Shown: in pieces, positions 1 through 4,427 of the stretch
How positions within the stretch are numbered: the first letter of the stretch is position 1
How the letters are laid out: every line of letters starts with the position of its first letter
Origin: an uncultured Eubacteriales bacterium
GTDB lineage: Bacteria; Bacillota; Clostridia; Christensenellales; UBA1242
Direction: 5' to 3'
Length of the DNA: 6,848 bases
Assembly: GCA_905203455.1 (NCBI GenBank)
Contig: CAJKVX010000052.1
Location: forward strand, 1 to 6,848
The notes under the pieces: model-generated
Told to the model about the DNA's origin: nothing
Databases searched by the model: none
The model's input: only the letters and a program-made list of their open reading frames with translations
Position numbers and translations under genes: made by a program

Positions 1-172
1 AATCTTTTATTAGGAAAAAAATTTCTTAATTTTATAATAAATGTTCTTTACAAAATAATTCACTCTTGTTTCACTGTTTTTTTCTGCAAAATGTTTTAAT
101 ACTGTTATAATTTATTGCTTCATTTATATGTTTTATGATTATTTATTTTCTTGTTTACAAAAGGTTTTAGAA

Positions 173-766
173 TTAACTAGGTTTAATAACTGGTCTAACA
201 CAATCAATTATAATTTTTTCAATATACCCAATTTCGTCTTTGCAACCATTCTTAATCCATTCACTAATTATTGCACTAATTCCATTAAGGTAATATGAAA
301 TCATGTAGTCACCTGTTTTTTCATCAACTCCAAACCTGTTAAAAATTGGTTTAAAAACATAGTTATTAAGTTTAAAAAAACTCTTGTTTGAACCCATAAC
401 ATTAGCCTGCTTTACAGCAACTTGATGAATTATTCTGTTTTCTTTTATAAAATTTAAATATGGCGTTAAATATTCAGGTGTTATCAAAACCAATTCATCA
501 AGCGAACAGTTACGCAAATTTTTTATAACATTGCTTGAATTATCATTAAAACATTCAATGAATTGTTTATTAATATTTTCAAGGCACTCTTCTAATAAAT
601 CATTCATGGTGTCATAATGAAGATAAAAAGTTGAGCGGTTAACCCCTGCTTTTTCACACAACTCTTTAACAGTTATAAACTCAAAACTTTTTTTGTTAAG
701 CAGTTCAACCAATGCCTGATTTATCAGTAAAGCAGTATTATAATACTTACTTTCGGCCTTATTCAT
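173..766 (-). CDS. TetR/AcrR-family transcriptional regulator
   Basis: A 197-aa DNA-binding repressor, the usual TetR-family length. The N-terminal domain (about residues 10-56) has the family helix-turn-helix: TVKELCEKAGVNRSTFYLHY at 32-51, where the STFY..Y recognition helix is diagnostic, followed by the usual acidic DLLEE. The rest is the helical ligand/dimer domain; its last part (about 155-190, with SYYLNGISAIISEWIKNG) resembles the TetR_C_8 type seen in DhaS-like clostridial regulators (from memory of the family). It is the second gene of an operon behind the 119-aa membrane protein: only 11 bases separate the stop at 778 from this ATG at 766, and the ribosome binding site overlaps that stop. 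By family precedent it binds as a dimer and is released by a small molecule; the ligand cannot be told from sequence. The likely target is the inverted repeat at 1193-1216 in its own promoter (inference). Confidence 0.93.
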   Translation of the reverse strand: MNKAESKYYNTALLINQALVELLNKKSFEFITVKELCEKAGVNRSTFYLHYDTMNDLLEECLENINKQFIECFNDNSSNVIKNLRNCSLDELVLITPEYLTPYLNFIKENRIIHQVAVKQANVMGSNKSFFKLNNYVFKPIFNRFGVDEKTGDYMISYYLNGISAIISEWIKNGCKDEIGYIEKIIIDCVRPVIKPS

Positions 767-774
767 AAACTTTT

Positions 775-779
775 CTCCT
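775..779 (-). promoter_or_regulatory. Ribosome binding site of the TetR gene, overlapping the upstream stop
   Basis: Read on the minus strand, AGGAG sits 8 bases before the TetR ATG and shares bases with the TAG stop (778-780) of the 119-aa gene. This fixes the TetR start and implies translational coupling of the two genes. Confidence 0.8.
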
Positions 780-1137
780 AATCTTGTTCTTCGTCACAAA
801 TTTCTTTTGCTAAAAGCATAATGTCTGAACCATATTTGTTTTTGCCATGTTCTCTTATTTTTTTATAAATTGGATAATTAACACAACAACAAACAATTCC
901 AACAACGCCAATCACAATGCCAGCAATAAAAGCCCCAATGCCAGAGCCTATTGCCCCAAGAGCCAAACACATTCCTGTTCCTAAAATCAAGGCGCTTATT
1001 ATTCCAAATGTGAAAGCGAAAATATTTGCAGGATTCTTGGCTTTTGCATCAAGTTTTTTAAGTTTTTTCACTTTTGTTGCCTCTTTTTGCGAATATTCAT
1101 TTGCAATTTGTTCAGCGTAAATTTTATCTGTGTTCAT
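778..1137 (-). CDS. Small two-helix membrane protein, first gene of the TetR operon
   Basis: A 119-aa integral membrane protein of unknown function. The N-terminal ~36 residues are hydrophilic and Lys-rich (VKKLKKLDAKAK), the central part holds two hydrophobic stretches (about 38-62 and 65-90) rich in Gly, and the tail (91-119) is charged. By the positive-inside rule both ends should be cytoplasmic, with a very short Gly-rich hairpin between the helices. Three consecutive Cys (83-85) lie in the second helix. Proteins with this pattern (IYAE.IANEYS...KLKKLD...A..FAFTFGI) are, as I recall, widespread in Firmicutes and often carry the automated name 'dihydropteridine reductase'; nothing here supports an enzyme, as there is no nucleotide-binding motif and the length is too short. 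The start is supported by GGGAGG at 1146-1151, 8 bases upstream. Its linkage to TetR suggests a role in membrane stress or tolerance of a small molecule (inference). Confidence 0.88.
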   Translation of the reverse strand: MNTDKIYAEQIANEYSQKEATKVKKLKKLDAKAKNPANIFAFTFGIISALILGTGMCLALGAIGSGIGAFIAGIVIGVVGIVCCCVNYPIYKKIREHGKNKYGSDIMLLAKEICDEEQD

Positions 1138-1192
1138 AAATTTGTCCTCCCTTTTACGCCTTCATTTTAAAACATTTTGCAAAAATTGTATG

Positions 1193-1216
1193 CAACAGAA
1201 TTTTAATTTTCTGTTG
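1193..1216. promoter_or_regulatory. Perfect inverted repeat, candidate TetR operator
   Basis: CAACAGAA (1193-1200) and TTCTGTTG (1209-1216) are perfect 8-bp arms around an 8-base AT-only spacer. The repeat directly abuts the possible -10 element at 1217-1222 and lies 56 bases before the start codon of the membrane protein/TetR operon. TetR-family repressors bind such dyads at or just after the -10. The minus-strand transcript could fold here, but no T-run follows, so it is not a terminator. Assignment to this TetR is inference. Confidence 0.5.
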
Positions 1217-1247
1217 ATTTAAGAAATAACCATAAATTTTTTGTCAA
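1217..1247 (-). promoter_or_regulatory. Candidate promoter of the membrane protein/TetR operon
   Basis: On the minus strand there is a consensus -35 TTGACA (1242-1247) and a 4/6 -10 TTAAAT (1217-1222). The 19-base spacer is longer than ideal, so the -10 is uncertain. The inverted repeat at 1193-1216 follows immediately, which would place a bound repressor over the transcription start. Confidence 0.4.
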
Positions 1248-1295
1248 AAAATTTAAAAGTAACAATTTTAATCAGTTATTCAATAATTTCCCACC

Positions 1296-1325
1296 AAAAA
1301 GGCACTTTATTTCAAATAAAATGCC
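1296..1325 (-). terminator. Intrinsic terminator of the 201-aa lipoprotein gene
   Basis: On the minus strand GGCA-U-UUUAUU pairs with AAUAAA-G-UGCC (arms 1315-1325 and 1301-1311), an 11-bp stem with one U·G wobble and a 3-base loop, followed by five Ts (1296-1300). The wobble becomes a C/A mismatch on the plus strand, so the orientation is minus. It lies about 95 bases after the lipoprotein stop. Confidence 0.75.
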
Positions 1326-1419
1326 CATTTTCTAAAACCATTTCCATTTACTGCAAATATCAAAAACCGCAAAAAACTAGAAATTGCTTAAATATTCTTT
1401 CACTTTTGTTAAATTTTCA

Positions 1420-2025
1420 CTAACCGACTAATTTATAATACATTTTAATATTTCCACCTCTATTTTCGCCAGCATCATCAATAAATAATTTAATTTTTCC
1501 GCTTTCAAACCTAATTTCTAAACTATACACTGCACCCTCAACATAATACCCATCGGTGTCAACATCTTCATTTAAAATATAATAAAATGTATACATTGGG
1601 CTTGGATTATCATCAAAATAATCATTTAAATCTGTTGAAAGGTTAATGTTGTAATAAAATTTGTCATTATCAATTGTTGAGGCATAAAGTTCTGCATAAC
1701 CAAACTTCCCACCGTAATTTTGCGTGAAATAATTTAAAATTGTTTGAGCATTTTGAGTCATAATGTCAACACTTTCACAATCTTGATTAAAAACCATTTC
1801 TCCCCATGCATTGTTTTCATCTGTGTAAATTTCTCCGGTGCAACCTGTTGGCGCTTTTAACCCTGAAAGACCCACACTTGAAAGTTCGCTTTCAGTAAAC
1901 CATGCCTTTGAATTATGAACAGGTGTTGATTGCGCAGGCGGATTGTCATTGCACCCAACAAAAACTAAACTGACAAAAACCATAACACATAAGCACATTG
2001 CCACACTAAAAAATTTTTTCTTCAT
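1420..2025 (-). CDS. Predicted lipoprotein of unknown function, 201 aa
   Basis: The N-terminus is a Sec/SPII lipoprotein signal: MKKK, a hydrophobic core (5-23) and a lipobox ending FVGC with Cys25 as the lipidated residue (Phe at -3 is slightly atypical). The mature protein, anchored outside the cell membrane, starts with a short flexible Asn/Pro/Ser linker (26-40) and continues as a ~160-aa acidic domain rich in Tyr and Asp with alternating beta-type segments (YYNINLS, YTFYYIL, YSLEIRF, IKLFIDD, IKMYYKL). Cys62 and Cys83 could form a disulfide. I recognise no family; a ligand- or polymer-binding beta-rich fold is possible. The start is firm: AAGGAGG lies 8 bases upstream. It has its own strong promoter (2053-2080) and terminator (1296-1325), so it is a single-gene unit. 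Confidence 0.85.
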   Translation of the reverse strand: MKKKFFSVAMCLCVMVFVSLVFVGCNDNPPAQSTPVHNSKAWFTESELSSVGLSGLKAPTGCTGEIYTDENNAWGEMVFNQDCESVDIMTQNAQTILNYFTQNYGGKFGYAELYASTIDNDKFYYNINLSTDLNDYFDDNPSPMYTFYYILNEDVDTDGYYVEGAVYSLEIRFESGKIKLFIDDAGENRGGNIKMYYKLVG

Positions 2026-2052
2026 TACGCTTTCCTCCTTTTATTATTATAT

Positions 2053-2080
2053 ATTATACACAGCAAAAACTCAATTTCAA
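2053..2080 (-). promoter_or_regulatory. Sigma-A promoter of the 201-aa lipoprotein gene
   Basis: On the minus strand -35 TTGAAA (2075-2080) and a perfect -10 TATAAT (2053-2058) are separated by 16 bases. Transcription would start near 2046, about 20 bases before the start codon at 2025, leaving just room for the ribosome binding site. Confidence 0.7.
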
Positions 2081-2116
2081 AACTAACACCATCTAAAATT
2101 GTTTTAAATAAAACGC

Positions 2117-2148
2117 AAAAAAGGCACTAAACTTGATAATTTAGTGCC
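2117..2148 (-). terminator. Intrinsic terminator after the 44-aa gene
   Basis: GGCACTAAA (2123-2131) and TTTAGTGCC (2140-2148) form a perfect 9-bp stem with an 8-base loop. On the minus strand the stem is followed by six Ts (2117-2122). It lies 23 bases after the 44-aa stop codon, which supports a transcript ending there. Confidence 0.85.
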
Positions 2149-2171
2149 CATATTTAGAATAAAACTTGAAT

Positions 2172-2306
2172 TTATGCAACATTTTCAATTTTTAATTTAT
2201 ACACCTTTCCGTTCAAAAACTTTACTTCCAAACCATCCTTAGTTTCTGTGACATGTGCAATAAATTCATCTGTAAGCACAATCTTTAACTCGCGCTTAAA
2301 ATTCAT
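2172..2306 (-). CDS. Small 44-aa protein, unknown function
   Basis: Translating the minus strand from ATG (2304-2306) gives a 44-aa protein beginning MNFKRELKIVLTDEFIAHV and ending YKLKIENVA, stop TAA at 2172-2174. Evidence that it is real: an AAAGGAGG ribosome binding site (2315-2322) exactly 8 bases before the ATG, and a perfect-stem terminator 23 bases after the stop. The composition is soluble, with no membrane segment or signal peptide. Alternating hydrophobic residues with a turn (GLEVKFLNGKVYKLKI, 25-40) suggest a beta-hairpin after a short N-terminal strand or helix; Cys is absent. I recognise no family. The 5' leader carries a small hairpin (2335-2352), and I see no clear promoter between it and the preceding terminator. 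It could be a small regulatory or adaptor protein; function is unknown. Confidence 0.7.
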   Translation of the reverse strand: MNFKRELKIVLTDEFIAHVTETKDGLEVKFLNGKVYKLKIENVA

Positions 2307-2314
2307 TATTCTAT

Positions 2315-2322
2315 CCTCCTTT
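2315..2322 (-). promoter_or_regulatory. Ribosome binding site of the 44-aa gene
   Basis: AAAGGAGG on the minus strand, 8 bases from the ATG. It is one of the best ribosome binding sites in the window and the main reason for calling this short gene. Confidence 0.8.
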
Positions 2323-2334
2323 GAAGTAAATATT

Positions 2335-2352
2335 TACAACCTTTGGGTTGCA
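2335..2352 (-). other. Leader hairpin upstream of the 44-aa gene
   Basis: On the minus strand UGCAACC (2346-2352) pairs with GGUUGUA (2335-2341) around a 4-base CAAA loop: 7 bp including one G·U. It ends 12 bases before the ribosome binding site, and no T-run follows. It may stabilise the mRNA or act as a protein-binding site; this is not established. Confidence 0.4.
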
Positions 2353-2367
2353 CATTTATTTTAAAAC

Positions 2368-2411
2368 AAAAAAACAAGCCATGGAATCAAGTAATTTGTC
2401 TTTCCATGACT
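2368..2411 (-). terminator. Intrinsic terminator after the 248/86-aa operon
   Basis: On the minus strand AGUCAUGGAA (2402-2411) pairs with UUCCAUGGCU (2377-2386), a 10-bp stem with one U·G wobble and a rather large 15-base loop. It is followed by TG and a run of seven Ts (2368-2374). It lies 100 bases after the stop of the 86-aa gene and before the 44-aa gene, separating the two units, though the large loop could allow readthrough. Confidence 0.65.
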
Positions 2412-2510
2412 AATTTTGACACAACATGACAATTTATATCAATTTACAAAAAATTCATAAAAACTTTATAAAATCTTTAAATCTTCCACACTAATAAATT
2501 ATTAAACAAT

Positions 2511-2771
2511 TTAATTATCTTTCCATGAACTTTCTTCAATTTTTTGCAACTTTTGCTCAATTTCTTTAAGTTTTTCTTGCTGGTCATTCATAATAGGCGC
2601 AAAATAATCACTTAATTTATTTAACTCAGCCTTAAATTTTTTACTTTCAGTGTCAAAGTTTACAGACTTTCCAAGTTCGGCAAGTTTTTTTGCGTATTCC
2701 TTGTCAGTCTTTTCAATTTCTTCATAAAGAATGCTAATTTCTTTTGCTAACTGCTCTTTTAAACTATTCAT
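2511..2771 (-). CDS. Small coiled-coil protein, 86 aa
   Basis: An 86-aa, highly charged, nearly all-helical protein without signal peptide or membrane segment. Two heptad-like stretches (about residues 4-34, LKEQLAKEISILYEEI..., and 63-81, DQQEKLKEIEQKLQKIEE) predict an antiparallel or dimeric coiled coil, joined by a middle part with few heptads (35-62). There is no Cys and a single Trp near the C-terminus. Its ATG lies inside the last codons of the 248-aa gene (8-bp overlap, 2764-2771), with a modest AGAAGG site (2778-2783) upstream, so its translation is coupled to that gene. Such close linkage suggests that the two proteins act together, perhaps as a complex (inference). I recognise no named family. 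Confidence 0.8.
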   Translation of the reverse strand: MNSLKEQLAKEISILYEEIEKTDKEYAKKLAELGKSVNFDTESKKFKAELNKLSDYFAPIMNDQQEKLKEIEQKLQKIEESSWKDN

Positions 2772-3510
2772 TAGGAACCTTCTGGTCTAAAATTTTTGAA
2801 ATGATGTCTTCAATTTCAAACAATCTTCTTTCAAGTTCATGCTCTTTTCCAATTGAACTTTTAATTCCAATAACAAGAGCCCTGAAATATTGAACTTGTT
2901 TTTCATCAATCGCTAAAATCAATGCATTAATTTGCTCTAACAAATCATTTCTTGTGCATTTGCTTTTTCTAATTATCTTCATGCCATGAACAAATGATTT
3001 ATAATCTTTAACCAAAAACAATAGTCTGTCAAGCAGTTCAGGGCTAAAATTATATAATTGCTTTTTTTCAGTTTCAGTTGGTTTTTCGGTTTCTTTAACA
3101 CCCACTAAAATTGAAACTATTAGGTTTTTAAAAGTCAACACTATTCGCCTGCAAAAAGTGGCATATGGACCAATACCATCTTCATCACCCGCAAAATATT
3201 TGTTTAAAAATTGATTAAAATTAATTTTTTTGTCATCTAAAAGGTTTAATAAACAAAAAATAAAAGCAATGCATTTGTGTGGCTCTTCAGGAACAATAAA
3301 TTTACCAAGTTTACTTGTTGCAGTTTGAAGTTCCTTTTCAAAATTGAAATTGACCATGCATTCACTAATTAAGTTAAAAACCTGTTTAGTTGAAGCAATA
3401 GATTTTAAAACATCACCCAAACGCTTATCAACCAAAATATATTTACTTGCAATCATGTTATCACACGCAGTGGTAAATGATGCAATATCTTCTAATTTAC
3501 AATATCCCAT
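2764..3510 (-). CDS. Uncharacterised helical cytoplasmic protein, 248 aa
   Basis: A soluble, mainly alpha-helical protein with no signal peptide. Positions here count from the chosen ATG at 3508-3510. The N-terminal part (about 20-135, with IASKYILVDKRLGDVLKSI near 20 and IAFIFCLLNLLDDKKINFNQFL near 81) recalls, from memory, an uncharacterised domain common in clostridial genomes, usually followed by a variable C-terminal part. The C-terminal half (about 155-240) is helical, with a charged amphipathic end (ELERRLFEIEDIISKIL) that could pair with the coiled-coil partner encoded next. A GTG at 3514-3516 would add two residues (M-D), but the GAGGTG ribosome binding site overlaps it, so the ATG is preferred. 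It is the first gene of a two-gene operon, divergent from the DUF4364 gene. No catalytic motif is visible and function is unknown. Confidence 0.82.
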   Translation of the reverse strand: MGYCKLEDIASFTTACDNMIASKYILVDKRLGDVLKSIASTKQVFNLISECMVNFNFEKELQTATSKLGKFIVPEEPHKCIAFIFCLLNLLDDKKINFNQFLNKYFAGDEDGIGPYATFCRRIVLTFKNLIVSILVGVKETEKPTETEKKQLYNFSPELLDRLLFLVKDYKSFVHGMKIIRKSKCTRNDLLEQINALILAIDEKQVQYFRALVIGIKSSIGKEHELERRLFEIEDIISKILDQKVPNE

Positions 3511-3513
3511 ATC

Positions 3514-3519
3514 CACCTC
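3514..3519 (-). promoter_or_regulatory. Ribosome binding site that decides the 248-aa start
   Basis: GAGGTG on the minus strand matches the end of the 16S rRNA. Its GAGG core lies 5 bases before the ATG at 3508-3510. The alternative GTG start (3514-3516) is part of this same site, so it is unlikely to be used. Confidence 0.65.
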
Positions 3520-3534
3520 GCTTTAATTAACAAC

Positions 3535-3563
3535 ATTTTAACAAAAATAAATTCATAAAGCAA
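3535..3563 (-). promoter_or_regulatory. Candidate promoter of the 248/86-aa operon
   Basis: On the minus strand -35 TTGCTT (3558-3563, 3/6) and -10 TAAAAT (3535-3540, 5/6) have an ideal 17-base spacer. The predicted transcription start near 3528 leaves a short leader to the ATG at 3510. Confidence 0.5.
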
Positions 3564-3630
3564 ACACTTTTTATAAATGTTGACTTTTAAATTAAAAATT
3601 CAAAAAATTATTTATTTTTTTTCCATCTCA

Positions 3631-3639
3631 TGCTATACT
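3631..3639 (+). promoter_or_regulatory. Extended -10 promoter of the DUF4364 gene
   Basis: TGCTATACT is an extended -10 (TGn plus TATACT at 3634-3639). The -35 position (3611-3616, TTTATT) is weak, which extended -10 promoters tolerate. A T-rich tract (3611-3622) lies just upstream. The predicted start near 3646 is about 24 bases before the ATG. Confidence 0.6.
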
Positions 3640-3669
3640 ACTTTTGTGTAATAAAAAAGAGGAAAAATT

Positions 3670-4200
3670 ATGGATGTAGCAAATAACTCAAAAATCAGTA
3701 AACTTGTAATTTTATTTGTGTTTGACAAAATGGAAATCCCTTTAACCGAAGAAACCGTGCTTGATATGTGTTGCAGCAGAAACAACTGGGTAAGTTATAT
3801 GCTGTGCAAAGAAATTATGGTTGATTTGGTTGATTCAGGTTTTATTATAGTAAACAACAGTAAATCAGGTGAAAGATATTACACCATTACAACCGAAGGA
3901 AGGATGTGCCTTAACTATTTCTTTACAAACATTCCTGCAAGCCTTAGGGAAGAAATTTCAAACTATGTTAAAAACAATCGAATTAATTTTAGAAGAAAAC
4001 AAGAATATTTCAGGGATTACAGCAGAAATGATGATGGGTCTTACACCGTTCTTTTAAAAATTCTTGACCCCGCTGGGCCAAAACTTGAACTTAAACTTAA
4101 TGTTGCTAACCGCAGTAACGCCCAAGATATTTACAAAAAATGGGAAGAAAAAGCAAGCCAAGTTTATGGTGCTCTTTATGAAATTTTACTTGAAGATTAA
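3670..4200 (+). CDS. DUF4364-family winged-helix protein
   Basis: A 176-aa cytoplasmic protein that matches the DUF4364 family (recognised by pattern and length). The N-terminal ~85 residues are a winged helix: helices at about 8-20, 26-36 and 41-56, then the wing with a beta-hairpin (GFIIVNNSKSGERYYTITTEGRMCLNYF, 57-84), as in PadR/MarR-like regulators. The C-terminal part (about 90-176) contains a conserved beta segment (DDGSYTVLLKILDPAGPKLELKLNVANR, 121-148) and a final amphipathic helix, likely for dimerisation. The family is typical of Clostridia and has no well-defined regulon that I know of. Ribosome binding site GAGG (3659-3662) lies 7 bases before the ATG. It is the only plus-strand gene here, divergent from the 248-aa operon, so it might control that operon from the shared 159-base gap (inference). 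A terminator lies at 4336-4363. Confidence 0.9.
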   Translation: MDVANNSKISKLVILFVFDKMEIPLTEETVLDMCCSRNNWVSYMLCKEIMVDLVDSGFIIVNNSKSGERYYTITTEGRMCLNYFFTNIPASLREEISNYVKNNRINFRRKQEYFRDYSRNDDGSYTVLLKILDPAGPKLELKLNVANRSNAQDIYKKWEEKASQVYGALYEILLED

Positions 4201-4335
4201 AATTTTATAAAATAAAGTTAACATTTAATTTTTGATTCATTATACTTATATCCTAACTTATAATCGTTCAAACTTAACCATTATTTTCTAAATTTAGATT
4301 TTTAACTTTCTTAATTCTTTATTAATTTAAACATT

Positions 4336-4363
4336 AAAAAAGCCACAATAACTAGTGGCTTTT
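4336..4363. terminator. Bidirectional terminator between convergent genes
   Basis: GCCAC (4342-4346) and GTGGC (4355-4359) form a 5-bp GC-rich stem that extends by four A-T pairs (4338-4341 with 4360-4363) around an 8-base loop. Reading plus, it ends in TTTT (4360-4363) after the DUF4364 gene. Reading minus, it ends in six Ts (4336-4341) after the 471-aa lipoprotein gene, 65 bases past that stop. It serves both converging transcripts. Confidence 0.85.
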
Positions 4364-4427
4364 ATTATTGATTTTGCAATGTTTGCAACCACAAACCTTG
4401 CAGCATAATTTAATTTATATTTTCTTT

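Noticed and set aside
10..31. Short AT-rich hairpin (ATTAGGAAA/TTTCTTAAT) near the left edge
   Set aside because: It has almost no GC pairs and no clean T-run, so it cannot be called a terminator.
85..99. 15-base sequence TGCAAAATGTTTTAA repeated in inverse orientation at 1167-1181, flanking the TetR operon
   Set aside because: In DNA this AT-rich, a rough estimate gives a fair chance of one such 15-base match in a window of this size; no longer arms or duplications support a mobile element.
103..111. Extended -10-like TGTTATAAT on the plus strand near the left edge
   Set aside because: It has no -35 and no plus-strand gene follows; it would only read antisense into TetR. AT-rich DNA gives many such matches.
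917..1120. 67-codon plus-strand frame
   Set aside because: It is entirely antisense to the 119-aa membrane protein gene, whose ribosome binding site and helices are convincing; this is a shadow of its Gly/Ala-rich helices.
1241..1423. 60-codon plus-strand frame
   Set aside because: It begins with TTG, has no ribosome binding site and runs across the minus-strand terminator at 1296-1325 and the intergenic region; composition is not protein-like.
4259..4363. Possible ~90-base RNA from TATAAT (4259-4264) to the terminator at 4363
   Set aside because: The -35 is poor (TTCATT) and the region shows no other structure; more simply this is the 3' untranslated part of the DUF4364 transcript.
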